Positions 8,756 to 17,896 are shown, counted from the first letter of the stretch. The stretch is DNA of 64,000 bases from Bacillota bacterium (GCA_021797825.1 JAJZZA010000002.1:1-64000); one strand, 5' to 3'. Numbers and translations: made by a program. Notes: generated by a model not told the origin, from the letters alone.

Positions 8756-9249
8756 GAACCAGGTGGGGCGTTGTTTGTCGGCGGGGGCCGCGGAACCTCG
8801 GCCGGGGTCAACGGCGGCAGCCAAGCCCGCACCCTTCCCCCCGCCGACCGCCCGCGCAGGGAGCCTGCGCGGACAGACGCGCCGACCTAACCCGGACGAG
8901 ACACGCTAGGCGGGATTGCGGGGACGACCCGCTGTGCCGCGCCATTCGGCACCGTGCGTCTGATGCCAGCTCTCCCCAGGCGGCGCTTCGGACCGCCCCG
9001 GCCCGATTAGCGAACAACAGTTTGGGCATGTCGAGCCCTGCGGGCTCATCCGCCTGACCCCGCTTGGCGCTTTCGCGCCCAAGCCGGGGACTGCGCGGGC
9101 GTTGTGTTCAAAGCCGGTTCCGAGACGGGTTTCGGGTGGGCCCGGCACCCCGCTTGGCACCGGGCGGGTGATTTGGCGGTTTGGCGGAAGAGACATAGTG
9201 GCTGGGACGGGATTGTGGTACCATTCAAACCGCCGTGTAATTCCACCAC
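8756..9249. other. gene-free G+C-rich region
   Basis: No coding sequence is supported between the FAH gene and the ald leader. A long imperfect inverted repeat, CCCCGCTTGGCGC ... GCGCCCAAGCCGGGG around 9058-9089, could be a terminator-like or structured element. A TGGTACCAT sequence at about 9216-9224 resembles an extended -10 element for ald but has no good -35 partner. Confidence 0.35.
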
Positions 9250-9276
9250 CTGCCAGGGCTTGGCGAGCCCTGACAG
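9250..9276 (+). promoter_or_regulatory. hairpin in the ald leader
   Basis: CTGCCAGGGCT (9250-9260) pairs with AGCCCTGACAG (9266-9276), with one G-U pair, around a 5-nt loop. It ends 26 nt before the ald start codon and just upstream of its ribosome-binding site (GAAGAGAGG). No U tract follows, so a leader structure is more likely than a terminator. Confidence 0.45.
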
Positions 9277-9302
9277 GCAACATAAGAAGAGAGGCAAAAA
9301 CG

Positions 9303-10424
9303 ATGAATATCGGTCTCCCCAAGGAGATAAAGATTGACGAGAATCGCGTGGCATTGACCCCGGCCGGGGTCGTGGCGCTGGTTCGGGACGGGCACCGGGT
9401 GTTGGTTGAGGCGGGAGCTGGCATGGGTAGCGGGTTCCATGACGACCAATATCGGGAGGCGGGGGCCTCAATTCTGGCCAGCGCCGGCGAAGTTTGGGCG
9501 GAAGCCGGATTGGTGGTCAAGGTGAAGGAGCCGTTGCCCCAGGAGTATGGGTTTTTCCGTTCCGATCTAGTGTTGTTCACCTACCTGCACTTGGCTCCCG
9601 AACCGGAGTTGACGGCTGCCCTGGTGCAATCCGGGATTGCTGCGGTGGCGTATGAAACTGTGCAAAAAGCCGATGGGTCCCTTCCCCTGTTAATTCCGAT
9701 GAGCGAGGTGGCCGGCCGTATGGCCACCCAGATCGGCGCACAGTTTCTGGAAAAGCCGTACGGCGGGCGCGGAATCCTGCTGGGCGCGGTGCCGGGCGTG
9801 CTTCCCGGCAACGTGGTTGTGCTGGGCGGCGGTATCGTGGGGACCAATGCCGCGCGCATTGCGTTGGGATTGGGCGCCGAGGTCACGATTCTGGACGTCA
9901 ACGCGGATCGGCTGCGCCAGATTGACGATCAGTTCCACGGTCGCCTGCGGACCCTGATGTCCAATGAGTACAATCTGCGGCAAGCCGTGGCGGCAGCGGA
10001 TCTGCTGGTCGGCGCCGTCCTGATCCCCGGGGCCCGGGCTCCCCATTTGGTATCGCGGGAAATGGTCCAGTCGATGTCAGCCGGGTCGGTGATTGTCGAT
10101 GTGGCCATTGACCAAGGCGGATCGATCGAAACCATTGACCGCGTCACCACCCACTCGCATCCGACCTATCAAAGTTTTGGTGTGGTGCATTATGCCGTGG
10201 CCAATATGCCCGGGGCGGTGCCCCGCACCTCGACGCTCGCCTTGACCAATGTCACCTTGCCCTACCTCCGTGCCCTGGCCGGGCACGGACTCGAAGAGGC
10301 TTTGCGGCAGGATCGCGTTTTGGCCCGCGGTCTCAACGTATATGGTGGCCATGTCACCTACCGCGCCGTGGCTGACGCGCATGGCTTGCCATATGTTCCC
10401 GGTCCCGGCTCGTCGGCCGCGTAA
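9303..10424 (+). CDS. ald: alanine dehydrogenase
   Basis: A 373-residue NAD-dependent L-alanine dehydrogenase, converting alanine to pyruvate and ammonium. It opens with [20 protein letters not shown], the family signature. Arg15, Lys75 (in VKVKEP) and His96 (in TYLHLA) match the substrate-binding and catalytic residues known in the family. The Rossmann domain shows [16 protein letters not shown] at about residue 170, and VDVAIDQGG holds the conserved Asp. Length is as usual (about 370). In Bacillus, Ald supports growth on alanine and normal sporulation, which suits this neighbourhood. Start ATG 9303 has an upstream GAAGAGAGG. Confidence 0.97.
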   Translation: MNIGLPKEIKIDENRVALTPAGVVALVRDGHRVLVEAGAGMGSGFHDDQYREAGASILASAGEVWAEAGLVVKVKEPLPQEYGFFRSDLVLFTYLHLAPEPELTAALVQSGIAAVAYETVQKADGSLPLLIPMSEVAGRMATQIGAQFLEKPYGGRGILLGAVPGVLPGNVVVLGGGIVGTNAARIALGLGAEVTILDVNADRLRQIDDQFHGRLRTLMSNEYNLRQAVAAADLLVGAVLIPGARAPHLVSREMVQSMSAGSVIVDVAIDQGGSIETIDRVTTHSHPTYQSFGVVHYAVANMPGAVPRTSTLALTNVTLPYLRALAGHGLEEALRQDRVLARGLNVYGGHVTYRAVADAHGLPYVPGPGSSAA

Positions 10425-10546
10425 TGACGGGGTGGAGTCCCTGCCCGATATTCCGCGGATGAGATTTGCGCGCCATGCCGGGGAATCGGGCAGGGAAATG
10501 GCCTCTGCGGGTCGAACTGCCCCATCATAAGGATGAGGGCGCAGTG

Positions 10547-11428
10547 ATGGACGAATTGCTCGAAGAATTTTTGTACCATCTAAAATATGAGCGGCGTTTG
10601 GCGCAGAACACTCTCGCAAGCTACGGGCGGGATCTCGGCGATTATTTGCGGTTCTCGCAATCCGTCGGCCAGCGGCTGGCAACGGATCGGGGGCACATTG
10701 TCCGCTATCTTGATAGCTTGCGCCGGTCCGGGCGCTCGGCCGCGACGGTCGCCCGGCGGATGGCGGCGCTCAAAACGTTTTATCAGTTTTTGCAACGGGA
10801 GGAATACGTCGCGGACAATCCCACCGAGCACTTGACCACGCCCAAACTGGAACGCCGCTTGCCCGGCGTGATGACGGAGGAGGAGGTCTCCCGCCTCTTG
10901 GCTGCGCCCAATGTGGCGACACCGATTGGCATCCGGGATCGCGCCATGTTGGAGGTGTTGTACGCCACGGGCATCCGGGTGAGTGAGTTGTGCACGCTCG
11001 GAATCAATGATTGGTGGATCGATCCGCCCCGGCTGCGGTGTGTGGGCAAAGGCTCCAAAGAGCGCTATGTGCCCATGGGTCGGTGGGCGGTGCTTTGGCT
11101 CTGCCGCTATCGGGATGAGGCGCGGCCTCGCCTGATGCAGCGACCGGAGACGTCCGTGCTGTTTGTCAACCGGCGCGGGACCGCCATGACCCGCCAGGGA
11201 TTTTGGAAGATATTGAAAAAATATGCGGTGCAAGGCGGAATTGCCAAAGAGATTACGCCGCACACCATGCGGCACTCGTTTGCCACCCATTTGCTGGAAC
11301 ACGGAGCCGACCTGCGCGCGGTCCAAGAAATGCTGGGCCACCAGGATATCTCCACCACGCAAATTTATACGCATGTTTCGCGCAGCCGGCTCAAACCGGT
11401 GTATGACCAAACCCATCCGCGCGCATAA
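10547..11428 (+). CDS. xerD: site-specific tyrosine recombinase XerD
   Basis: A 293-residue tyrosine recombinase that resolves chromosome dimers at dif with a partner recombinase. The N-terminal SAM-like core-binding domain (about 1-85) contains MDELLEEFLYHLKYERRLA. The catalytic domain shows Arg in ATGIRVSEL (about 142), Lys in GKGSKERYVP, HTMRHS (about 238), the LGHQD histidine and the nucleophile Tyr in IYTHVS (about 274). ATG 10547 is preceded by GGATGAGGG. Its position immediately before the phosphopentomutase gene is the same as in Bacillus (ripX-drm), which favours XerD as housekeeping over a mobile-element integrase. Confidence 0.93.
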   Translation: MDELLEEFLYHLKYERRLAQNTLASYGRDLGDYLRFSQSVGQRLATDRGHIVRYLDSLRRSGRSAATVARRMAALKTFYQFLQREEYVADNPTEHLTTPKLERRLPGVMTEEEVSRLLAAPNVATPIGIRDRAMLEVLYATGIRVSELCTLGINDWWIDPPRLRCVGKGSKERYVPMGRWAVLWLCRYRDEARPRLMQRPETSVLFVNRRGTAMTRQGFWKILKKYAVQGGIAKEITPHTMRHSFATHLLEHGADLRAVQEMLGHQDISTTQIYTHVSRSRLKPVYDQTHPRA

Positions 11429-11474
11429 TTTTTGAACAATGCGGGCAGAGTGCGCCAGGCAGGGAGGAGAGGCT

Positions 11475-12644
11475 ATGCAAATTGGGTTGCTGGTCATTGA
11501 TTCCGGAGGCATCGGAGGAGCGCCGGATGCGGAACGGTTTGGCGACAAGGGGGCCAATACCCTGGGACACACCGCGGAGGCGGTCGGCGGATTGGCATTG
11601 CCCCATTTAGCGGAACTGGGCCTGGCCGAGTTGCTGCCGATGGCGGACATCGGCCGGGTGCCGCTTAAGGGATTCGGGATGGCGGTGCAAAGCCAAGCCA
11701 ATGGCAAGGATACGCTGGCGGGCCACTGGGAAATGATGGGGATTACTGTTGAACACCCGTTTCGAACATTTGCACACGGCTTCCCGGCGGACATCGTCGC
11801 GCAACTGGAGAAGGCGTTCGGCCGTTCCCTGCTGGGCAACGAAGTGGCGTCGGGCACGGAAATTATCGCTCGCCTGGGCCCGGAACACCTGCGGAGCGGA
11901 AAGCCGATCGTGTACACCTCGGCCGACAGCGTGTTGCAGATTGCCGCGCACGAAGCCGTGGTCCCATTAGACCAGTTGTATGCCTGGTGCGAGGCCGCGC
12001 GAGCGGTCATGGTCGGTCCCAATTTGGTTGGGCGCATCATTGCCCGTCCGTTTGTCGGCGAGCCGGGACGGTTTGAACGGACGCCTCACCGTCGGGACCT
12101 GACCGTGCGGCCGCCTGGACCGACCATGGTCGACGTGTTGCAAGCCCGCGGAGTCGAGACCGTGGCGATTGGGAAAATCGGCGACATCTTCTCCGGCCAG
12201 GGATTTGAGCGCTGGATTCATACGGAGAACAATCGCGACGGTTTGGAACGGACGGTAGATGTCATGCTGGCTCCGCTAAACCGCCCGCGCTTTATTTTTA
12301 CCAACCTGGTGGAGTTCGATTCCCATTACGGCCACCGCCGCGATGTGGTCGGTTATGCCCGCGCCCTAAAAGACCTTGATAGCTTTCTGCCACGGATCAC
12401 CGCAGTCCTCGGTACGGGCGACCAACTGTGGATTACCGCCGACCACGGGTGCGACCCGACCTATCGCGGCACCGATCATACCCGAGAGCGGCTTCCCTGG
12501 TTGGCAGCGGGTCCCGGTTTAACGCCAGGCGTCGGATTGCCGCGAAACACCCTGGCGGACATTGCCGCCACCTTGGCGGTGATTTTCGATGCCCCGGTGG
12601 TAGGCGACGGCCGCCCGGTTGCAGCCTTGCAGCCGCATGCATGA
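11475..12644 (+). CDS. deoB: phosphopentomutase
   Basis: A 389-residue member of the alkaline-phosphatase superfamily that interconverts (deoxy)ribose 1-phosphate and 5-phosphate in nucleoside salvage. Metal and active-site features are visible: VIDSGGIGGAPDA at the N-terminus, NGKDTLAGHWEMMG with the phospho-acceptor Thr80, TSADSVLQIAAHE, IGKIGDIFSGQG and ADHGCDPTYRGTDHTRE with the C-terminal metal ligands. AGGGAGGAG precedes ATG 11475. In Bacillus a purine nucleoside phosphorylase (pupG) lies next to this gene; here it does not, and the only phosphorylase of that superfamily in the window is at 54488. Confidence 0.96.
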   Translation: MQIGLLVIDSGGIGGAPDAERFGDKGANTLGHTAEAVGGLALPHLAELGLAELLPMADIGRVPLKGFGMAVQSQANGKDTLAGHWEMMGITVEHPFRTFAHGFPADIVAQLEKAFGRSLLGNEVASGTEIIARLGPEHLRSGKPIVYTSADSVLQIAAHEAVVPLDQLYAWCEAARAVMVGPNLVGRIIARPFVGEPGRFERTPHRRDLTVRPPGPTMVDVLQARGVETVAIGKIGDIFSGQGFERWIHTENNRDGLERTVDVMLAPLNRPRFIFTNLVEFDSHYGHRRDVVGYARALKDLDSFLPRITAVLGTGDQLWITADHGCDPTYRGTDHTRERLPWLAAGPGLTPGVGLPRNTLADIAATLAVIFDAPVVGDGRPVAALQPHA

Positions 12645-12702
12645 ACTCTCAGGGACCGGCTGATACTAGCCAGCATCAGAAGGGCCTTACGGAGGAGATG
12701 GC

Positions 12703-13887
12703 ATGCGGACCTATGGAAGACGGAGCGGATGGCGCGGCGTCCTGCTCGGTATGGTCGGAACGGCGCTGGCGGGACTATTGACCCCCTCGGTGCAGGCGGC
12801 GGAAGCTCCCTTGGCTCCGCCCCTGTTTAAGGCTCGGGCCGTCGAATTGATTGCCGCCCGTTCCGGTCGGATCCTGTTCAGCAGTCATGCCGATCAACCT
12901 CAGGCCATGGCCAGCGTGACCAAGCTCATGACGCTTTACCTGGCCGTCAAAGCGCTCGAGCGCCATCAAATTGGTCTCGACAGCCTGGTGCCGGTGACTG
13001 AACAGGCCTACCGCATCGGCGGGTCGCAAATTTGGCTAGAACCTGGCGAACGGCTAACCGTCGACCAGATGCTCAAAGCGATCGCCGTCGGGTCGGCTAA
13101 CGACGCCGCCTACGCGCTGGGGGAATATCTGGCCGGGTCGTCGCCGGCGTTCGTGGCGGACATGAATCGCACCGCCCTGAAGCTGGGCATGCGGCACACC
13201 CACTTTAGCAATCCCCACGGGCTAAATGCCCCGGAGCATTATACGACAGCGCATGACTTGGGAATCCTCGCCGAGCGCGCGGTGCGTTCCCCTATCTTGT
13301 TGCATTACACGTCCATGTGGCAAGACCGCTCGCTTAGAAACGGCAAAGGCGGCAACCTGTGGCTCATCAACCACAACCGCCTGCTCCGGCAATATGCCGG
13401 CTGTGACGGGCTAAAGACGGGATATACCCGGCAGGCGGGATTCTGCATCGTTGCCACCGCCTTGCGGGGTGGCACCCGAATGATCGCCGTGGTGATGGGA
13501 GCGCCCTCGGCCGCAGCGCGCAACGCCGCCGCGTCCAACCTGATGACCTGGGGTTTTCAGCACTTCCGCACTGTTGCCTATGCGCGCCGGGCCCAAATCG
13601 TGGCCCGCGTCAAAGTGACTCACGGCGCCCGCGGATGGGTTGATGCGGTGACGCCGCACTCGGCTTTCGTTACCGTGGGAAGCGGTGAAGCCGATTCCTT
13701 GCGCATTGTCCGCCATATTGCCCGCGACCGCCGCGCCCCGGTCCAGGCTGGCCAAAGACTCGGTGAGGTAACCGTGTCGGTAAGCGGACGGGTCTTCGCT
13801 ACCACCCCCGTGGTCAGCGCCAGCACGGTGCGGGCAGTGGGGATGCCGGAGTTGATTTGGCGGTATTGGGCAAGGGTGGCGGGATAG
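12703..13887 (+). CDS. dacF: D-alanyl-D-alanine carboxypeptidase, DacF type
   Basis: A 394-residue exported penicillin-binding protein of the low-molecular-mass class (peptidase S11), which trims peptidoglycan stem peptides. The signal peptide occupies about residues 1-32 (ends SVQAAEA). Catalytic motifs are Ser71-Val-Thr-Lys74 in MASVTKLM, Ser-Ala-Asn at about 131 (GSANDAAYAL) and Lys-Thr-Gly at about 238 (GLKTGYT). The C-terminal beta domain, about residues 290-385, follows. GGAGGAGATGGC precedes the ATG. Its place just before spoIIAA is as for Bacillus dacF, where it acts in forespore cortex formation, so a sporulation role is likely. Confidence 0.93.
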   Translation: MRTYGRRSGWRGVLLGMVGTALAGLLTPSVQAAEAPLAPPLFKARAVELIAARSGRILFSSHADQPQAMASVTKLMTLYLAVKALERHQIGLDSLVPVTEQAYRIGGSQIWLEPGERLTVDQMLKAIAVGSANDAAYALGEYLAGSSPAFVADMNRTALKLGMRHTHFSNPHGLNAPEHYTTAHDLGILAERAVRSPILLHYTSMWQDRSLRNGKGGNLWLINHNRLLRQYAGCDGLKTGYTRQAGFCIVATALRGGTRMIAVVMGAPSAAARNAAASNLMTWGFQHFRTVAYARRAQIVARVKVTHGARGWVDAVTPHSAFVTVGSGEADSLRIVRHIARDRRAPVQAGQRLGEVTVSVSGRVFATTPVVSASTVRAVGMPELIWRYWARVAG

Positions 13888-14024
13888 CTGGCGACCCCGC
13901 GTTGCACCGCGCTGGCGCGGCGCCGACGGTTCCCCTGGCAGGACCGCCGGCGCCGATTGCGGTATGCCGGGCGCGTGGGCTGGATTCGGCCGTTTGGCGG
14001 CGAAACGTGGCGAATATCGGAGTC

Positions 14025-14053
14025 GGCGGCGACCAAAAACCGCCCTTTTTTTT
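14025..14053 (+). terminator. Rho-independent terminator upstream of spoIIAA
   Basis: GGCGG (14025-14029), a 10-nt A-rich loop and CCGCC (14040-14044) are followed by a run of eight T residues. It lies 138 bp after the dacF stop and 60 bp before spoIIAA, so it could separate dacF transcription from the sigF operon or attenuate read-through. Confidence 0.65.
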
Positions 14054-14112
14054 GGGACCAGGCTTGTATTATGAAAGGGAAGCAGGCGAACCGGCTTCGG
14101 GGAGGAATGGGC

Positions 14113-14457
14113 ATGACCTTTGTGCACACGGTACAAGCCGGCCGGATTACCGTGGCCGTCAGCGGAGATTTGGATTTAAAGACGGCGGCGCCGCTCCGCG
14201 AAGCGTTGGACGGCTTGATCAACCGGTACCCGGATAGGCAGTTGGTGTTGGATCTGGCCGAGGTGGATTTTGTGGACAGTTCCGGATTGGGCGTCATACT
14301 AGGACGTTACCGGAAACTGTCGGCCAGCGGGCGCTCGATGGCCCTGTCGGGGGTAAAGCCTCCGGTGTGGATGGTGTTGGAACTGGCTGGCGTTCTCTCT
14401 ATCATGCCGGTCAGCGAATACCTCCCCAGGAACCCGGTTCGGGATGGACGCGCTTGA
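14113..14457 (+). CDS. spoIIAA: anti-sigma-F factor antagonist SpoIIAA
   Basis: A 114-residue STAS-domain protein. In the forespore its unphosphorylated form binds SpoIIAB and frees sigma-F. The phosphorylation site is in VDFVDSSGLGVILGRY; Ser57 corresponds to Bacillus subtilis Ser58. ISGDLDLKTAAPL-like and LVLDLAEVDF segments fit the STAS fold. GGAGG at 14101 sits 7 nt before ATG 14113; the ATG at 14107 is too close to it. First gene of spoIIAA-spoIIAB-sigF, all on one strand. Confidence 0.95.
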   Translation: MTFVHTVQAGRITVAVSGDLDLKTAAPLREALDGLINRYPDRQLVLDLAEVDFVDSSGLGVILGRYRKLSASGRSMALSGVKPPVWMVLELAGVLSIMPVSEYLPRNPVRDGRA

Positions 14458-14523
14458 GAGCAGGGTTGGCGCCTGTCCCGGGCTCCCTAAGACGAGATTT
14501 CGGTTGAGAGAGGAGTGGCGTTG

Positions 14524-14964
14524 ATGAACCGCGTGGTCTTGCGTTTTCTGTCAATTGCGGACAATGTGGGGTTGGCTCGCATCGCCGTCGCCGCCTTAGC
14601 CGCCCAAACCAACTTTTCCGTCAACGATTTGGAGGAGATTAAGGTGGCGGTGTCGGAAGCCGTCTCCAATGCGGTGGTGCACGCCTATCCCGGCCGGCGC
14701 GACGGCTGGATTGAGGTCGCCTGTGCCGTCAACCAAGAGGGTCTCACCGTGGCCGTCGAGGATTGGGGAGTGGGAATCGAGGACATCGAACGCGCGCGGG
14801 AACCCGCCTATTCCCGCGATCCGGAGCGGATGGGTCTCGGGTTCGTCTTCATGGAGTCGTTCATGCACGACGTTCAGGTCGAGTCGACGCCGGGACAGGG
14901 CACCCGGGTGCGCATGCAACGCTTGGTAACCTGGTCGGGAGAACTGTCACGCGATGCCCAATGA
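14524..14964 (+). CDS. spoIIAB: anti-sigma-F factor / SpoIIAA kinase SpoIIAB
   Basis: A 146-residue GHKL-fold serine kinase, the same length as the Bacillus protein. It holds sigma-F inactive and phosphorylates SpoIIAA. The N box is EEIKVAVSEAVSNAVVHAYP, the G1 box VEDWGVGIEDIE and the G2 region ERMGLGFVFMES. AGGAG lies 8 nt before ATG 14524; the in-frame GTG at 14515 overlaps the Shine-Dalgarno sequence and is less likely. Its end overlaps the sigF start by 11 bp, which suggests translational coupling of the anti-sigma and sigma factors. Confidence 0.95.
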   Translation: MNRVVLRFLSIADNVGLARIAVAALAAQTNFSVNDLEEIKVAVSEAVSNAVVHAYPGRRDGWIEVACAVNQEGLTVAVEDWGVGIEDIERAREPAYSRDPERMGLGFVFMESFMHDVQVESTPGQGTRVRMQRLVTWSGELSRDAQ

Positions 14965-15718
14965 ATCGCAGCCGCCGTGGGAAAACGGCGTTGTCGAGCC
15001 GGCTCTTTACCGCCAGGCCCAGGCGGGAGACGCTGCCGCACGGCAAGAGCTGGTGCAACGCCACTGGAATTTGGTGTGGCATATCGTCCATCGCTTCGCC
15101 GGCCGCGGATATGAACCGGACGACTTGTTTCAAGTCGGGGCAATCGGCCTGTTAAAGGCGATTGACCGGTTCGATGTGGAGCGAGGCCTTAAATTCTCGA
15201 CGTACGCCGTTCCCCTGATTATGGGGGAAATCCGCCGCCATTTGCGTGACGACCAGCCAATCCGAGTCGCTCGCTCGTTGCGCGAATTGGGGATGAAAGT
15301 GGAACAATCGCGGGCGCATCTCGCACAATCCCTGGGCCGGGATCCCTCCGCCTGGGAGATTGCGCAGGAACTGGCGCTGGACGTGGCGGACGTGACCCAG
15401 GCGCTTGACGCGGTGCGTCCGCTGGCCTCCTTGAACCAGGCGATTGAAACCCCCAACGGTTCCGAAACTGCATTGGGTGATACCATGAGCAGGTCCGACG
15501 GTGAAAGCGAATGGCTGGAGCAATTGGCTCTGGCGCAGGCGTTTGAAGCGTTGGATGAACGTGAACGCTTTATTCTGCGCACCCGCTTTATCGAAGGGCG
15601 CACCCAGACGGACGTCGCCAAACGTTTGCAGGTTTCCCAGGTGCAGGTTTCGAGATTGGAGCGGCGGGCGCTCGACCGGTTAAAAGCGGCCTTGGCCGAC
15701 GACGACCCCTCATCTTGA
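14954..15718 (+). CDS. sigF: RNA polymerase sporulation sigma factor SigF
   Basis: A 254-residue sigma-70 family factor that directs early forespore transcription. Region 2 shows the core-binding segment GYEPDDLFQVGAIGLLKAID and the -10-recognition helix RGLKFSTYAVPLIMGEIRR. Region 3 (AQSLGRDPSAWEIAQEL) and region 4 (DERERFILRTRFIEGRTQ and the helix-turn-helix DVAKRLQVSQVQVSRLERRA) follow. The gene order spoIIAA-spoIIAB-sigF and the overlap with spoIIAB identify it as sigma-F rather than sigma-G or sigma-B. Confidence 0.96.
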   Translation: MPNESQPPWENGVVEPALYRQAQAGDAAARQELVQRHWNLVWHIVHRFAGRGYEPDDLFQVGAIGLLKAIDRFDVERGLKFSTYAVPLIMGEIRRHLRDDQPIRVARSLRELGMKVEQSRAHLAQSLGRDPSAWEIAQELALDVADVTQALDAVRPLASLNQAIETPNGSETALGDTMSRSDGESEWLEQLALAQAFEALDERERFILRTRFIEGRTQTDVAKRLQVSQVQVSRLERRALDRLKAALADDDPSS

Positions 15719-15785
15719 TTGCATTGTGCTGAACCCGTCGAGACATACTAGCCCCGAACCGGGAATTGAAGGAGGGGTTTTTTTA

Positions 15786-15998
15786 ATGGGGCACATTGCC
15801 AAAATCATGGAACTGGTCGGGGATTCACCCACCAGCTGGCAGGACGCGGTGGAGAATGCGGTGCGCGAGGCCAACCGCACCATCGATAACATTACCGGAG
15901 TTGAAGTGACCAATTGGACGGCCCGCGTAGCTAAGGGACAAGTGGTGGACTATAAGGTCGACGTCAAGATTGCTGTCGGCGTTCAGCCGGATCGCTAG
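15786..15998 (+). CDS. dodecin family flavin-binding protein
   Basis: A 70-residue protein with the dodecin pattern: KIMELVGDSPTSWQDAVENA, then ANRTIDNITGVEVTNWTARV and a final VDYKVDVKIAVGVQ strand. Dodecins form hollow 12-mers that store or buffer flavins or CoA; the conserved Trp (here in TNWTARV) stacks on the isoalloxazine. AAGGAGGGG precedes ATG 15786. It sits between sigF (67-bp gap) and spoVAC (58-bp gap) on the same strand, an unusual position that suggests forespore expression. A role in spore cofactor storage is inference only. Confidence 0.93.
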   Translation: MGHIAKIMELVGDSPTSWQDAVENAVREANRTIDNITGVEVTNWTARVAKGQVVDYKVDVKIAVGVQPDR

Positions 15999-16056
15999 GC
16001 AACTGCACGCAGCGGGGGGGCGGCTAAAGCAATCCCCCCGCCGTAGGGAGGTCTCG

Positions 16057-16509
16057 ATGGACGAATCGCGTCGCATAGAGCAATACCAATCCCTGGTCAA
16101 GCGGATGAGCCCCAAACGGCCGGTCTTGCGCAATGTGCTATGGGCGTTTTTCGCTGGCGGGGTGATTAGCCTCGCCGGGCAAGGCATCATGTGGTGGTTT
16201 GAACGGCAAGGGATGTCGGCCCAGGCGGCCGCGTCGCCCACCACTGTCGTCTTGATTGGGATAGGGGCACTGGTCACGGGGCTGGGCTGGTATGACCGGC
16301 TGGCCAAACGGGCGGGCATGGGCGCGATTCTGCCGATAACCGGATTCGCCAACGCCATGGTTGCCCCCGCCATGGAATTTAAGAGCGAGGGTTTGATTAT
16401 GGGAGTCGGGGCCCGCTTGTTTACCATAGCCGGACCCGTGCTGGTTTACGGCATGACGGCGGCGTTTTTGGTGGCGCTGCTTCGTTACCTGATTACCGGG
16501 GTGGCCTAG
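16057..16509 (+). CDS. spoVAC: stage V sporulation protein AC
   Basis: A 150-residue membrane protein with about four hydrophobic segments. It carries the SpoVAC/SpoVAEb-family signature in GAILPITGFANAMVAPAMEFKS-type sequence near the middle and the N-terminal SLVKRMSPKRP motif typical of SpoVAC. With SpoVAD and SpoVAE it moves dipicolinic acid into the forespore and out at germination; Bacillus SpoVAC behaves as a mechanosensitive channel. TAGGGAGG precedes ATG 16057. Two bases separate it from spoVAD. Confidence 0.93.
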   Translation: MDESRRIEQYQSLVKRMSPKRPVLRNVLWAFFAGGVISLAGQGIMWWFERQGMSAQAAASPTTVVLIGIGALVTGLGWYDRLAKRAGMGAILPITGFANAMVAPAMEFKSEGLIMGVGARLFTIAGPVLVYGMTAAFLVALLRYLITGVA

Positions 16510-16511
16510 CC

Positions 16512-17549
16512 ATGCCGGTCACTCGCCTCGGCGCGCACACCTACGGGATTGAAGGGGTCAGCTTAACCAGTTCCGCCGCCGTGGTGGGGCCCAAGGAAGG
16601 AGAGGGTCCGCTGGGGTCGGAATTTGACCAAGTGTGGAACGACGACCGCCACGGCGAGGGCACCTTTGAAAAAGCGGAACGCGCGCTGTTGGTGGCCTCC
16701 CAAAACTTAGCCCTGCAAAAAGCGGCTTGGTCCTGGCGGTCCGTGGATTTGGTTCTGGGCGGGGATCTGTTGGACCAAATTGTCTCTACAGATTTCGCCG
16801 CGCGCACGCACGGCAGACCGCTACTGGGACTCTTTGCCGCCTGTGCGGTGTTTACCGAGGCACTGGGTTTAGCCGCCCTGTTGGTGGCCGGCCAGGGATT
16901 TAGACGGGTTATGGTTTCGGCGGTCAGTCATCACTTTACCGCCGAACGGCAATTTCGCTTCCCCATTGAACTGGGCACCCAGCGTCCCCCCACGGCGGCG
17001 TGGACGGCCACCGCGGCCGGGACCGTCTTGGTGACTGTCGAAGACGGCCCGCTCGTGGTGGACAGCGTGACCTTCGGCCGCGTGCTCGACTGGGCGGGCA
17101 AGGATCCGAACGACATGGGCGGCGCCATGGCACCGGCGGCGATTGACACCATTTCTCGGCACCTAAGCGATACGGGCCGGTCGCCCAGCGCCTACGACGC
17201 CATTTACACCGGCGACTTGGGAAATTTCGGATTACAAATGGCGCAAGTGCTGGCCGAGCAACAGGGGCTGGATTTAACTCCCGGGCTCAAGGACTGCGGG
17301 CTAGCGCTATATGATCGCAAGCGCCAGGATGTCCACAACGGCGGGTCCGGGCCGGGATGTGCGGCCGCCGTGTTTTCCGGCCCATTGGTCCGTCGGCTGA
17401 CGTCCGGGCGGTTGCAGCGCATTTTGCTGGTGGCCACCGGCGCGTTGTTTTCACCCACCACCTACCAGCAAGGCGAGACCATTCCCTGTGTCGCCCACGC
17501 GGTCTCGGTCCGGCGCTTTGCCCGGGAGGAACGGGCGGTGCTCTCGTGA
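16512..17549 (+). CDS. spoVAD: stage V sporulation protein AD
   Basis: A 345-residue soluble thiolase/beta-ketoacyl-synthase-fold protein that binds dipicolinic acid at the spore inner membrane. Recognisable segments are GPKEGEGPLGSEFDQVWNDD, DLVLGGDLLDQIV, GLFAACAVFTEAL at the position of the thiolase active-site loop, GAMAPAA and HNGGSGPGCAAAVFSG. Length matches the Bacillus protein (338). It follows spoVAC by 2 bp and overlaps the next gene by 4 bp. Confidence 0.95.
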   Translation: MPVTRLGAHTYGIEGVSLTSSAAVVGPKEGEGPLGSEFDQVWNDDRHGEGTFEKAERALLVASQNLALQKAAWSWRSVDLVLGGDLLDQIVSTDFAARTHGRPLLGLFAACAVFTEALGLAALLVAGQGFRRVMVSAVSHHFTAERQFRFPIELGTQRPPTAAWTATAAGTVLVTVEDGPLVVDSVTFGRVLDWAGKDPNDMGGAMAPAAIDTISRHLSDTGRSPSAYDAIYTGDLGNFGLQMAQVLAEQQGLDLTPGLKDCGLALYDRKRQDVHNGGSGPGCAAAVFSGPLVRRLTSGRLQRILLVATGALFSPTTYQQGETIPCVAHAVSVRRFAREERAVLS

Positions 17550-17896
17550 TATTTCTCTGGGCCTTTTTGGTGGGGGGAGGGCTTTGTGTGCTGGCGCAAC
17601 TGGTTACCGATGGATTGACCTGGACCCCCGGCCAGGTCCTGGTCTTGTTTGTGGTACTGGGCGCGGTGTTGGGCGGGATGGGGCTCTACGGCAAACTCGT
17701 GGCGTTGGCGGGGGCAGGCGCTACGGTTCCGCTGCCGGGATTTGGCTACACCATGGTTGAAGGCATCGCCCACGCGGTCAAGCAAAAGGGGGCGCTGGGA
17801 CTGCTGACCGGCGGCCTTACGGCGGCGGCGGGCGGCATCAAGGCCGCCGTGCTGTTCGGACTGGGGGCCGCCTTGGCCTTTCGGCCTAAGGGGTAA
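17546..17896 (+). CDS. spoVAE: stage V sporulation protein AE (SpoVAEb)
   Basis: A 116-residue membrane protein with three to four hydrophobic segments and the shared SpoVAC/SpoVAE motif VPLPGFGYTMVEGIAHAVKQKG. It begins with a GTG that overlaps the spoVAD stop (GTGA), so it is probably translated by coupling. It works with SpoVAC and SpoVAD in dipicolinic-acid transport. Confidence 0.93.
   Translation: MIFLWAFLVGGGLCVLAQLVTDGLTWTPGQVLVLFVVLGAVLGGMGLYGKLVALAGAGATVPLPGFGYTMVEGIAHAVKQKGALGLLTGGLTAAAGGIKAAVLFGLGAALAFRPKG

Noticed and set aside
10547-11428. integrase of a genomic island
   Set aside because: The tyrosine recombinase sits beside deoB and dacF as XerD does in Bacillus, and no attachment repeats or phage genes are near.
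10580-12040. 486-codon open frame on the minus strand
   Set aside because: It is antisense to xerD and deoB, both with complete catalytic motifs; no ribosome site or homology.
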